Origin: CALANV01 sp036381615
GTDB taxonomy: Bacteria > Pseudomonadota > Alphaproteobacteria > CACIAM-22H2
Assembly: GCA_036381615.1 (NCBI GenBank)
Contig: DASVCL010000037.1
Span: forward strand, 1-53,330
Length of the DNA: 53,330 bases
Reading direction: 5' to 3'
In this document: positions 42,139-53,285 of the stretch, one piece after another
Position numbering within the stretch: position 1 is the first letter of the stretch
Layout of the letters: each line of letters starts with the position of its first letter
The notes under the pieces: model-generated
What the model saw: only the letters and a program-made list of their open reading frames with translations
Databases searched by the model: none
What the model was told of the DNA's origin: nothing
Program-made: the position numbers and the translations under genes

Positions 42139-42968
42139 CGAACGCTCCACGCGGTGCGTAGCGCGATCCACAGCTGCGCCAACAGGCCGATCCGGCCCGG
42201 CGCGCGCCCGACGTGGTGCGGACGGTCAAGCTGGTCAAAGAGGCGGCGGTAGACCGCCATCATGACGAGGCCGGGCCATAGCCCGCGCCGGTTTGGACAG
42301 GCCGCCAGTGATGTCTCCGCCGCATCGAATGCCCGCCGAACATGGGCACAGAAGGCCGCCCGCGCCTTGGGAAAGGCCGGATGCTCGAGCACGCGTGCCG
42401 GCTGGCGCTCGGCAATGCCGGCGCCGTCCAGGATCTCGCGCGGGAGATAAAGGCGATCGCGGCCGGCGTCCTCGGCGATGTCGCGCAGGATATTGGTAAG
42501 CTGCATGGCGTGGCCGAGGGCGAGCGCGAAGGCGCGCGCGGGCGGATCATCCGCCTCGAAGATCCGCAGCGTTATCAGACCGATCGATCCGGCGACGCGG
42601 CGGCAATAGAGCGCGAGCGTCGAAATGCCCGGCGCGCGCATCGATGGGGCGAGATCCATCTCGAGGCCGTAGAGCAGCTCGAGAAATTCCGCACGCGGCA
42701 GGTCGAAACGTGCGACGACGGGGACGAGCGCGCGGCCGATCGCGGTGGACGAACTGCCAGCATAGATCGCGTCGATCTCGGCGCGCCAGGACGCCAGTGC
42801 CTGGCGCTTGCCGTCCGCATCGCCGGGTGCGTCCGTGATGTCGTCAAGCGTACGCGCCAGCGCATAGACCGCGAACATCGCGGTGCGCCTTTCGCGCGGC
42901 ATCAGCCGCATGGCGACGTAGAAATTCGAACGGGCGCGCCGGACCTGTGCCGCGATCGGCGAGGTCAT
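42117..42968 (-). CDS. hpnD: presqualene diphosphate synthase HpnD
   Basis: Condenses two farnesyl diphosphates to presqualene diphosphate. The 283-residue product keeps both Asp-rich motifs of trans-isoprenyl synthases: LARTLDDITDAP (about 38-49) and TNILRDIAEDAGRDRLYLP (about 158-176). These bind Mg2+ and the diphosphates, so the enzyme should be active. It starts in an ATGA overlap with the hpnC stop, and its 3' end overlaps hpnE. Confidence 0.93.
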   Translation of the reverse strand: MTSPIAAQVRRARSNFYVAMRLMPRERRTAMFAVYALARTLDDITDAPGDADGKRQALASWRAEIDAIYAGSSSTAIGRALVPVVARFDLPRAEFLELLYGLEMDLAPSMRAPGISTLALYCRRVAGSIGLITLRIFEADDPPARAFALALGHAMQLTNILRDIAEDAGRDRLYLPREILDGAGIAERQPARVLEHPAFPKARAAFCAHVRRAFDAAETSLAACPNRRGLWPGLVMMAVYRRLFDQLDRPHHVGRAPGRIGLLAQLWIALRTAWSVRWASSTS

Positions 42969-43828
42969 GGTGCGAACCATCCCCGGATCGCGCCGGCGAA
43001 CATGGCGCCGAGTTTCGTCGCGCGCGACAGCGCGACGCGGCGGCGTAGCGGGTCGCGCCGGCGGAGCTTGCCGGCGAGCCGGTGCGCGATGATGACGATC
43101 GCGGTTGCCTCCATGCGCAGGCCGCGCTGCGTGATACGCGCCGGCAGGTCACGCGCCGTGACGTTCAGGCCGTCGACGCGATCGAGCAGGCGGTCGAGTA
43201 CGCGGCGCAGGCCGGGGGCGCAGCGAGGTGCGAGCAGCGCATCCATTGCCACGCCTTCTTCCGCCAGCCAGTCGGTCGGAACGTAGACGCGCTTCAGGTG
43301 GCGATAGTCCGCCTGGCAGTCCTGGATGTGGTTGAGCACCTGCAACGCGGCGCACAGGGCATCCGCCGCCGGATAGGCGTTGCGGTCTTCGCCGTGGAGA
43401 TCGAGCAGGAACCGCCCGACCGGCGCCGCGGAGAAGCGGCAATAGGTGAGAAGATCGCTCCATGTGCGGCAGGGCCGGTTCAAGGCATCGGCGCGGAATG
43501 CCTCGAGCAGGTGGCGCGGGTGGTCCAGGGCGATGCCGCGGTCCAGCAGATGCGCGCGAAGATCCCGGGCAAGCTGCACGCCCGGATGCGACACAGCGGC
43601 GGGCCGGTCGAGGAGCGCTGCCTCCATGGCGTCGAGCAGCTCGATCTTGGTCACGGCCGCGTAGTCCGGGCTGTCGGCTACGTCGTCGGCGGCACGCGCG
43701 AACCGATAGAACGCGGCCACGGTCGGACGCATCGACGCCGGCAGCAGCCACGAGCCGACCGGAAAATTCTCGCCTTCGGCCGTTCGGGACGGGCGCGCGT
43801 TTGCCAATGTCTCGGTGCTTGCGTTCAT
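42965..43828 (-). CDS. hpnC: squalene synthase HpnC (hydroxysqualene-forming)
   Basis: Second enzyme of the bacterial squalene route, converting presqualene diphosphate to hydroxysqualene. The 287-residue product has the ENFPVGSWLLP opening, the first Asp-rich motif FARAADDVADSP (about 43-54) and the second NHIQDCQADYRHLKRVYVP (about 166-184). hpnCDE together supply squalene for hopanoids; the cyclase gene shc is not in the window. An alternative ATG at 43861 adds 11 unrelated residues. Confidence 0.92.
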   Translation of the reverse strand: MNASTETLANARPSRTAEGENFPVGSWLLPASMRPTVAAFYRFARAADDVADSPDYAAVTKIELLDAMEAALLDRPAAVSHPGVQLARDLRAHLLDRGIALDHPRHLLEAFRADALNRPCRTWSDLLTYCRFSAAPVGRFLLDLHGEDRNAYPAADALCAALQVLNHIQDCQADYRHLKRVYVPTDWLAEEGVAMDALLAPRCAPGLRRVLDRLLDRVDGLNVTARDLPARITQRGLRMEATAIVIIAHRLAGKLRRRDPLRRRVALSRATKLGAMFAGAIRGWFAP

Positions 43829-43857
43829 TGTCCGGCGAAATCCGTGCAGGGTATATA
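43828..43857 (+). promoter_or_regulatory. candidate promoter for the NDUFAF6-like gene
   Basis: TTGTCC (43828-43833) and TATATA (43852-43857) are 18 bases apart in the 98-base divergent gap. TATATA is self-complementary, so it could also serve as -10 for hpnC in the other direction, although I see no matching -35 there. Confidence 0.4.
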
Positions 43858-43926
43858 GCACGATGCGCCGATGTCGCGCCCGCGCGGCGTTGCGACGTCA
43901 ACGCGGCCAGATCAGGGGGCGACGGA

Positions 43927-44772
43927 ATGGATGCCGAAACCGCGCGTTACTGCATCGAACAGGTGCGCAAGTTCGATCACGACCGTTACCTGTGCACGCT
44001 CTTCGTGCCGGAAGCGGTGCGGGATCATGTCTTCGCGCTTTATGCGTTCAATGTCGAGGTCGCGCGCGTTCGCGAGATGATCCGCGAACCGATGATGGGG
44101 CGGATCCGACTGCAGTGGTGGCGGGAGGTCGTCGAGGGGGCGCCACGCGGCGACATGCGCCGCCATCCCGTCGGCATGGCGCTCGTCGAAACCATGCAGT
44201 CATGCCGGCTTCCGGCTGGACCGTTCGACCGGCTGCTGAGCGCGCGGGAACTCGATCTCGCCGAAGAGCCGCCGGCGGATCTGGCGGCGCTCGAGGCGTA
44301 CGCAGCCGATACGTCCTCGACCCTGATCGAACTCGTCCTCGCCATCATCGGTGTGCAGGAGGAAACGGCAAAGGCGGCAGGCCGGCACATTGGCATCGCC
44401 TGGGCGCTCACCGGATTGCTGCGGGCGGTACCGTTCCACGCGGCCCAGCACCGGATGTATCTGCCCGCGGCGATGCTGCGGGAAGCGGGCGTGCGGACGG
44501 ATCGCGTGTACGAAGGCCGTGCCGGCGCGGAACTGGCAGAGGTCGCACGTGCCATGGCAGACCGGGCGCACTGGCATCTCGGACAGGCGCGCGCGGTGCG
44601 TGCGGGCGTACCGCGGCGGGCCGTGCCGGCATTGCTTCCGGCCGTGCTCGCCGACCTGTACCTTGGACGTCTTGCGCGCATCGGATTTTCCCTGTTCGAT
44701 CCACGATTGCAGAAGCCCGCCGGCGAGCGGGCGATCCGGCTCGCCTGGGCGGCGTGGCGCGGCCGGTATTGA
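43927..44772 (+). CDS. squalene/phytoene synthase-fold pseudoenzyme (NDUFAF6-like)
   Basis: A 281-residue protein with the squalene/phytoene synthase fold but without its metal sites. The first Asp-rich motif is replaced by ALYAFNVEVARVREMI (about 36-51) and the second by GIAWALTGLLRAVPFHAAQ (about 156-174), so no Asp-x-x-x-Asp remains. RIRLQWWREVVEG and the QHRMYLP motif are kept. This is the pattern of NDUFAF6 (C8orf38), a complex I assembly factor, rather than of an active synthase. It lies back to back with the catalytically competent hpnC and hpnD, which makes the contrast clear. Confidence 0.85.
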   Translation: MDAETARYCIEQVRKFDHDRYLCTLFVPEAVRDHVFALYAFNVEVARVREMIREPMMGRIRLQWWREVVEGAPRGDMRRHPVGMALVETMQSCRLPAGPFDRLLSARELDLAEEPPADLAALEAYAADTSSTLIELVLAIIGVQEETAKAAGRHIGIAWALTGLLRAVPFHAAQHRMYLPAAMLREAGVRTDRVYEGRAGAELAEVARAMADRAHWHLGQARAVRAGVPRRAVPALLPAVLADLYLGRLARIGFSLFDPRLQKPAGERAIRLAWAAWRGRY

Positions 44773-44790
44773 TCGGGGAGGCGGAACGCC

Positions 44791-46038
44791 ATGGCGACGA
44801 TGCTCTACGATCCGCGCCGGACGGAAATGATGGCCGACCCTTACGGCGCGTTCCGCGTGCTGCGCGCGAGCGACCCGGTGCATTGGAGCCCGGTGCTGCG
44901 CGGCTGGGTTCTGACCCGCTACGCGGACGTGCGTGCCGCCCTGTTCGATCCCGCACTATCGGCTGATCGCATCACGCCGTTTATGGCGAGCCTTCCGCCC
45001 GATAGGCGCGCCGCCTTGAGCAGTCTTGAACGCATGCTGACGCGCTGGACGGTATTTACCGACCCGCCCGACCACACGCGGCTGCGCGCCCTGATCAACA
45101 AGGCCTTTACCCCGCGCGCGATCGCGGCCCTCGCCGCACCGATCGGCGAGATCGTCGACCGGCTGATCGACGGCTTCCTTGCGCGGATCGGGCCGACGGG
45201 CGGCGAGATCGAACTGATCGCCGATTTCGCCTATCCGCTGCCGGCGATGGTGATTGCGCGCATTCTGGGCGTGCCGGACGGCGACGTGTGGCGGTTCAAG
45301 GATTGGTCCGACGATCTTGCGTCCTTCGTCGGCAGCGCGCAGGCGACACCCGACAAATACGAGCGGGCCGCACGCGGCATCGCCGACATGGACCGCTATT
45401 TTCGCGCCATCGTGCGGGCGCGGCGGCAGGCACCGGCGCGCCAGGACGTTATCGGTGCGTTGATCGCGGCCGAGGAGGCGGGACGGGCGCTGTCGGAGGA
45501 TGAGCTCGTCGCGACTGCCGTGCTCGTGCTGTTCGCCGGGCACGAGACGACCACCAATCTGATCGGCAACGGCATGATCGCCCTGCTGTCGCAGCCTGAA
45601 GCCCTGGACCTGTTGCGCGCGCACCCCGAACTTGCCGAAAGCGCAGTCGAGGAACTCCTGCGCTACGATACGCCGGCGGCGAGCGTGACGCGCGTCGCGC
45701 GCCGCGACATGGAGATGGGCGGCAAGAGGATCCGTGCGGGCGACCGCCTGTTCCTCATGCTCATGGCCGCGAACCGCGATCCGGACGTGTTCGAGAATCC
45801 CGATGTCCTCGATCTGGCGCGCGATCCGAACCCGCACCTTGCCTTCGGCTACGGGCCGCATTACTGCGTCGGCGCTCCGCTGGCGCGTCTCGAGGCGCGG
45901 ATCGCGTTCCAGCGGCTGCTGCAACGGCTGGACGTTATCGAGCTCGCGTCCGATCGACTGGAATGGAGCGACAATCTCGTGCTGCGTGGCGTCAGACGAT
46001 TGCCGCTCCGCGTGCGCGGTGCGAAATCGGTGCGGTGA
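44791..46038 (+). CDS. cytochrome P450
   Basis: Soluble bacterial P450 mono-oxygenase of 415 residues. The I-helix oxygen motif is LFAGHETTTN, the K-helix ExxR lies in EELLRYD, and the heme loop is FGYGPHYCVGAPLARLE with the thiolate ligand Cys359. No ferredoxin or reductase gene is adjacent, so electron partners must be encoded elsewhere. It starts 18 bases after the NDUFAF6-like gene. The substrate is unknown; the nearby squalene genes suggest, but do not show, an isoprenoid. Confidence 0.94.
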   Translation: MATMLYDPRRTEMMADPYGAFRVLRASDPVHWSPVLRGWVLTRYADVRAALFDPALSADRITPFMASLPPDRRAALSSLERMLTRWTVFTDPPDHTRLRALINKAFTPRAIAALAAPIGEIVDRLIDGFLARIGPTGGEIELIADFAYPLPAMVIARILGVPDGDVWRFKDWSDDLASFVGSAQATPDKYERAARGIADMDRYFRAIVRARRQAPARQDVIGALIAAEEAGRALSEDELVATAVLVLFAGHETTTNLIGNGMIALLSQPEALDLLRAHPELAESAVEELLRYDTPAASVTRVARRDMEMGGKRIRAGDRLFLMLMAANRDPDVFENPDVLDLARDPNPHLAFGYGPHYCVGAPLARLEARIAFQRLLQRLDVIELASDRLEWSDNLVLRGVRRLPLRVRGAKSVR

Positions 46039-46050
46039 CCCGCGACTGAA

Positions 46051-47433
46051 TCAGGCCGCAGCCTGCATGCGGCCGAGCCAGGCGTCGAGGTCGCGAAGGG
46101 CGCGTTCCGACAACAGGCGCTTGCGGTCGTCACCCCGCACGCGCGGGCGACCCTTGGCATCGACGTTCGCGTCCTCCGGCAGCGGCGGGAACAGGCCGAA
46201 GTTGCAGTTCATCGGCTGGAACATCTTCGCATCCGCGCCGCCGGTCACGTGATTGAGAAGCGCGCCCAGCGCCGTGGTCGGCGGCGGCGGCGTCGGACGG
46301 CGGCCGCGACGTTCGTCGGCGGCAAAACATCCGGCGAGCAGGCCGATCGCCGCACTCTCGACATACCCCTCCACGCCGGTGATCTGTCCCGCGAATCGCA
46401 GCCGCGGCGCCGCCTTGAGCCTGAGCGTCCCGTCGAGCAGCTTCGGCGAGTTGATGAACGTGTTGCGATGAATGCCGCCGAGGCGTGCGAATTCGGCCTT
46501 CTCCAGACCCGGGATCATGCGGAAGATGCGTTTCTGCTCGGCGTGCTTGAGCTTGGTCTGGAAGCCGACGATGTTGAAAAGCGTGCCGAGCGCGTTGTCC
46601 TGACGAAGCTGTACCACCGCGTAGGGGCGCTTGCCGGTGCGGGGATCGACGAGGCCGACCGGCTTCATCGGACCGAAGCGCAGCGTGTCGCGGCCGCGCG
46701 CCGCCATCACCTCGATGGGAAGACAACCCTCGAAATATGGCGTCGAGGCCTCCCATTCCTTGAACTCCGTCTTCTCGCCGGCCAGGAGGGCGTCGATGAA
46801 TGCCTCGTACTGGTCGCGGTCGAGCGGACAGTTGACGTAATCGGCGCCGTCGCCACCCGGTCCCGCCTTGTCCCAGCGGGACTGGAACCAGGCACGCTCG
46901 AAGTCGATCGTTTCCCGGTACACGATCGGAGCGATGGCATCGAAGAACGCCAGCGAGTCCTCGCCGGTCTTTTGTCGGATCGCATCGGCCAGGGCGGCGG
47001 AGGTGAGCGGGCCGGTGGCGATGATGACGCTGTCCCAGTCTTGCGGCGGCAATCCGGCGACTTCCTCCCGGACCGTGGTGATCAGCGGCTCCGCCTCGAT
47101 CGCAGCCGTGACGGCGGCGGCAAAGCCCTCGCGGTCGACCGCGAGCGCGGCGCCGGCGGGAACCTTGTTCGCATCGGCCGCGCGCATGATCAGGGAGTCG
47201 CAGCGGCGTAGCTCGGCATGGAGGAGGCCGACCGCATTGGTCTGCCATTCGTCCGAGCGGAAGGAGTTCGAGCAGACGAGTTCGGCCAGCCGATCCGTCA
47301 CGTGGGCGTCGGTCCGGCGGACAGGCCGCATCTCATGGAGGACGACGGGTACGCCGCGTCGGGCGACCTGCCAGGCCGCCTCGGACCCGGCGAGGCCGCC
47401 GCCGATGATGTGAATGGGGGAGGTCATGCCCAT
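46051..47433 (-). CDS. trmFO: tRNA (uracil-54, C5)-methyltransferase, folate-dependent
   Basis: Flavoprotein that makes ribothymidine at position 54 of tRNA using methylene-tetrahydrofolate. The 460-residue product begins with the FAD motif IHIIGGGLAGSEAAW (about 6-20) and the family signature HEMRP, and contains ELVCSNSFRSD, CPLDRDQYEAF and GVEGYVESAAIGLLAG. Two ATGs at 47433 and 47427 are possible; the first has AAGGG eight bases upstream. It converges on the P450 gene with 12 bases between stops. Confidence 0.96.
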   Translation of the reverse strand: MGMTSPIHIIGGGLAGSEAAWQVARRGVPVVLHEMRPVRRTDAHVTDRLAELVCSNSFRSDEWQTNAVGLLHAELRRCDSLIMRAADANKVPAGAALAVDREGFAAAVTAAIEAEPLITTVREEVAGLPPQDWDSVIIATGPLTSAALADAIRQKTGEDSLAFFDAIAPIVYRETIDFERAWFQSRWDKAGPGGDGADYVNCPLDRDQYEAFIDALLAGEKTEFKEWEASTPYFEGCLPIEVMAARGRDTLRFGPMKPVGLVDPRTGKRPYAVVQLRQDNALGTLFNIVGFQTKLKHAEQKRIFRMIPGLEKAEFARLGGIHRNTFINSPKLLDGTLRLKAAPRLRFAGQITGVEGYVESAAIGLLAGCFAADERRGRRPTPPPPTTALGALLNHVTGGADAKMFQPMNCNFGLFPPLPEDANVDAKGRPRVRGDDRKRLLSERALRDLDAWLGRMQAAA

Positions 47434-47541
47434 CAGATAGGCCCTTGTGACCCGGATTGGCAACCGGGACGGGGCCGGTGCGGAAAGGACTGCTTAACCG
47501 TTTTTTCGGGAACGCGCGGTAGGCTTCAATTTTCACGAGAA

Positions 47542-48396
47542 ATGCGGTGCGGAACGGATTACGTGACACCGATTCGATGCGTCGCGGCGTGCGTGGGTCT
47601 GATCGCGCTGGCAGGTTCGGCTTGGGCCGACTTCCTGGCCGGTAAGGCCGCGTTCGAGGCCAAGAACTATGCCGACGCCTATCTCCAGCTTCTGCCGGCC
47701 GGGCAGGCGGGCGATCCCAGGGCGCAGTTCCTGCTTGCCCAACTCTCGGATAATGGTCTCGGGCCGGTCGCCCTCGACCCGGCCGAGGCCGCGCGCTGGT
47801 ACCGGAAGGCGGCAACCGCCGGTCATGCGGAAGCGCAGTTCGCGCTGGCGCGGGCCTATGCGCTTGGGCGCGGCGTTGTGCAGGACAAGGATCAGGCGCT
47901 GCTTTGGCTGACGCGCGCCGCCGAGAACGGCTTCGAGCAGGCCATGCTCGATCTTGCCCGGCTCTACGATGAAGGACGCGGCGTCGAAAAGGATCAGGCA
48001 CGCGCAACCGGGCTGATCGAACGTGCCGCCCGGGCCGGCAGCGCAGAGGCGCAGTACCTCTATGCTGAACGGCTCGCAACGGGCACCGGCCTCGGGCGGA
48101 ACGAGCAGGAGGCCTGGGAATGGTTTCGTCGCGCGGCGGCAAACGGACACCCGGCGGCGCTCTATCGTCTCGGCCGGGTGCATCTGAATGCGGGCGCCAG
48201 CATCGAGGACACGATCAAGGCCTATGTCTGGCTCACGCTGGCCGAACAGCGGGGCAGCGGTGACGTGAAACGGGACGCGGCCCGTGATCGGGCGGAACTC
48301 GCGAAATCAATGACGCCGGACGACATCGCGGCGGCGATGGCACGGGTGAAGGAGTGGAGACCCGCGGCGACGAAAACGGCTCAAAAGGGGGAATAG
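47542..48396 (+). CDS. exported Sel1-repeat protein
   Basis: A 284-residue protein with an N-terminal signal peptide (hydrophobic core VAACVGLIALAGSAWA, cleavage after AWA) and five or six Sel1-like repeats of about 36 residues (for example AARWYRKAATAGHAEAQFALARAY and ALLWLTRAAENGFEQAMLDLARLY patterns), which stack as alpha-alpha superhelices for protein binding. Probably periplasmic. A GTG at 47563 with GGAACGGA upstream would give a cleaner signal peptide and is an equally good start. It is followed after three bases by an unknown gene, so the two are cotranscribed. Confidence 0.88.
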   Translation: MRCGTDYVTPIRCVAACVGLIALAGSAWADFLAGKAAFEAKNYADAYLQLLPAGQAGDPRAQFLLAQLSDNGLGPVALDPAEAARWYRKAATAGHAEAQFALARAYALGRGVVQDKDQALLWLTRAAENGFEQAMLDLARLYDEGRGVEKDQARATGLIERAARAGSAEAQYLYAERLATGTGLGRNEQEAWEWFRRAAANGHPAALYRLGRVHLNAGASIEDTIKAYVWLTLAEQRGSGDVKRDAARDRAELAKSMTPDDIAAAMARVKEWRPAATKTAQKGE

Positions 48397-48399
48397 GAT

Positions 48400-49608
48400 T
48401 TGTTCGGGCGCCTCGTTCCCAACGCGCTCAAGGCCGGCCTTCCCGGCCGCATCATCAAGTACGAAGTGATGGTGTATTACGACAAGCGCTGGGTGATCGA
48501 CTGCATCATGGAGGACGAGCAGCAGGCCATCGCGCATGCGAAATCGCTGCTGCTCGCCAACGAGAAGAACGAGCAGGTGCGGGTCGTTCGCCAACGCTCG
48601 ATGCTGACCGGCTTCACCACCGAGACACCGATATTCGAGCAGGTCCGGCCGCCGAAGAAGAAGGAAATCGGACTGTCGGCTTCGATCAACGCGGCGCCCG
48701 CGTGCACGAGCCTGGATGATTTCTTCGGGCTCCAGGCGCGCGTGCTGATGAACCGGCTGTTCCGCGAATTCCTCGACAGCCTGGTTATCACGCCGACGGA
48801 GCTGCTGCACAATTACGGCTACATCAAGAAGCTCGACGCGACGGGTAACCTGATCACCGGTGCCGTCTACCAGGTGGCGCAGGCTCAGGCGAACGCCGGG
48901 CAGGGCAGCGTAAAGGAACGGGTCAATGCGCTGTTCCGTCTCGTCGACCAAGTGAAGATGCGCGCCCGCGATACCCTCGCCGAGCGCAAGCGTCTCCCGG
49001 TGCTGGAAGCGGGACAGTTCGGGCTTCTGTGCCGACGGGCCGAAGCCCGGTTCGAACCGCAGGATCGCCGCTACATGATCCTGTTCACCCTCAGCAACTA
49101 TCTCGCCGAGTCGCGCAACTGGGGCCAGAAGCTGGAGCAGATCGGCAAGCTGTTCGCCGACGACGTGGACGGGGAGGGTGTCGCCATCCTCGACGGGGTC
49201 GTCGCCGACGTGCTCGGGGCCGGTGCGATGATCCAGGAATTGCTGGGGCCGCAGCCGAACCTGGGGGCAGCGCTCGGCCTGCTAGCGGATATCGTCATGG
49301 CGCGCGTCGACGCGCCGCCGAAGGTCGCTTCGGAGAGCTTGAAGCTGCTCATGCAGCTGATCCAGAAGTACGGCATGCCGGACAGTCGCGCCGTTCTGCT
49401 CGATCGTCTGAAGCGGGAACTCAGGAGCACCAAGCCGCTCTGTCGCGACGGGTTGAGCGCCGAGCGCGAAGAGCTGCACCGGCTCGAGGCCCGGTTGCGT
49501 GACGCAAGTGGCGCGCTAGCCGGCGGTGCGGAGATGGAGCAGATCTTCGCGAGCCGCGTCGAGCAGATCCGCCGGGCGCATCTGCGCAACGCAGGCGTGG
49601 CGACCTGA
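48400..49608 (+). CDS. conserved-looking hypothetical protein, 402 residues
   Basis: I do not recognise a family. Residues about 15-85 look like a compact alpha/beta module (IIKYEVMVYYDKRWVIDCIM, then a helix EQQAIAHAKSLLLANE, then a strand QVRVVRQRSM). The rest (about 105-400) is predominantly helical, with a hydrophobic segment at about 265-310 (VAILDGVVADVLGAGAMIQ) and a coiled-coil-like C-terminus (REELHRLEARLRDAS). There is no signal peptide or clear membrane helix. The start is TTG at 48400 after AGGA, three bases past the Sel1 gene. Codon use and length argue for a real gene; its function should be linked to its Sel1 partner, but the compartments appear to differ. Confidence 0.85.
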   Translation: MFGRLVPNALKAGLPGRIIKYEVMVYYDKRWVIDCIMEDEQQAIAHAKSLLLANEKNEQVRVVRQRSMLTGFTTETPIFEQVRPPKKKEIGLSASINAAPACTSLDDFFGLQARVLMNRLFREFLDSLVITPTELLHNYGYIKKLDATGNLITGAVYQVAQAQANAGQGSVKERVNALFRLVDQVKMRARDTLAERKRLPVLEAGQFGLLCRRAEARFEPQDRRYMILFTLSNYLAESRNWGQKLEQIGKLFADDVDGEGVAILDGVVADVLGAGAMIQELLGPQPNLGAALGLLADIVMARVDAPPKVASESLKLLMQLIQKYGMPDSRAVLLDRLKRELRSTKPLCRDGLSAEREELHRLEARLRDASGALAGGAEMEQIFASRVEQIRRAHLRNAGVAT

Positions 49609-49710
49609 GCGCGGCGCGCTGCGGGCGGTATGGCGGCGCACGCAGCCGCTGTCAGCGCGCGCGTCGCCGGCGACGTATGACGCGCGCTTTCCTGCCGGCT
49701 TCGCCGGGTT

Positions 49711-50199
49711 TCAGTGGATATGCAGATAGACCGAACCCGGATGCTCGGCGTAATCGCGCCGCACCAGGCGGATGAGGCGACCCTCGGGCAGCGACCACGT
49801 GGTGACGATCCGCGGCACCGGCGAGCGGGGGTCACGGGCCGTTGTCGGTTGCGGTTCGGGAAAGCATCTGGCGATCCGCATCGTGATCTCGGCAGCAAGG
49901 GCTTCGGCTTCGCTGTCGGAAAGGCCGCGACGCAGGCAGAAGAAGGCGGGACGGATCCCGTCCACGTAGCACGCCTCGAAGCCCGGAACCTGGAGGTTTG
50001 CTGCGAACGACTCGAGCCGGTTGTCGAATTGCTCGGTACGCAGGGACTCGAATTTGTCCGGCGCGGAGGCGAGCACGGCGGAAAGCGTGTTGCAGAATGC
50101 GGCCCCTTCGGCGCGGAGGTCCTGGGCGACGAGCGTTGACGCGAACGCCAGAGCGGTCAAAAGACCGGCGTGCGCTTTCAAGGCACCGTCGCCACGCAT
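49711..50199 (-). CDS. hypothetical exported protein with four cysteines
   Basis: A 162-residue protein with a probable signal peptide (AGLLTALAFASTLVAQ, ending near residue 32) and four cysteines (36, 77, 88 and 112) that could form two disulfides in the periplasm. No known domain is recognised. It begins 9 bases after the uvrA stop on the same strand, without a clear ribosome-binding site, so it may be read from the uvrA transcript. The 102 bases between it and the gene at 48400-49608 hold nothing notable. Confidence 0.65.
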   Translation of the reverse strand: MRGDGALKAHAGLLTALAFASTLVAQDLRAEGAAFCNTLSAVLASAPDKFESLRTEQFDNRLESFAANLQVPGFEACYVDGIRPAFFCLRRGLSDSEAEALAAEITMRIARCFPEPQPTTARDPRSPVPRIVTTWSLPEGRLIRLVRRDYAEHPGSVYLHIH

Positions 50200-50208
50200 T
50201 GAGGCGGT

Positions 50209-53088
<2,880 letters not shown>

Positions 53089-53132
53089 GACCGGATTGCC
53101 GCCTCGTTCGAATTGAGCTGAACGCCCGGACA

Positions 53133-53173
53133 CGGCCGGCCGAACCGCTGATGTAGTTATTTCGGGCCGGCCG
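53133..53173. repeat. 9-bp inverted repeat in the uvrA leader
   Basis: CGGCCGGCC (53133-53141) and GGCCGGCCG (53165-53173) are perfect complements separated by 23 bases. In the uvrA leader RNA they would form a stable stem-loop about 50-90 bases before the start codon. There is no T run, so it is not a classical terminator; a regulatory role is possible but unproven. Confidence 0.4.
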
Positions 53174-53246
53174 GTCGAGTGCCGGAGCGAGCCTGCGGAC
53201 ACCCTTCGGGCTTTTCCCGCGTTTTGCGCGCATCGGCAAGCCGAAA

Positions 53247-53261
53247 GAACAAAGGTTGAAC
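53247..53261 (-). promoter_or_regulatory. LexA (SOS) box of uvrA
   Basis: On the minus strand GTTC-AACCTTT-GTTC exactly fits the alphaproteobacterial LexA site GTTC-N7-GTTC. It lies about 160 bases upstream of the uvrA start. TTGTCA (53284-53279) 17 bases before TGTTCT is a possible promoter whose spacer and -10 would be covered by LexA. SOS control of uvrA is well established in other bacteria. Confidence 0.8.
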
Positions 53262-53267
53262 GGCTTG

Positions 53268-53285
53268 CTGACAACATATTGTCAG
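53268..53285. promoter_or_regulatory. perfect inverted repeat CTGACAA-CATA-TTGTCAG next to the SOS box
   Basis: Seven-base perfect arms around four bases, placed six bases from the LexA site. It overlaps the candidate uvrA -35 (TTGTCA) and, in the other orientation, TTGTCA-like bases for a divergent promoter toward the right edge, where ssb is often found in this class but is outside the window. It may be a second operator or two back-to-back -35 boxes. Confidence 0.45.

Noticed and set aside
17578..47501. CTTAACCGTT near 17578 and near 47492 as CtrA sites
   Set aside because: Only half-sites resembling TTAACC are present; the full TTAA-N7-TTAA spacing was not found at either place.
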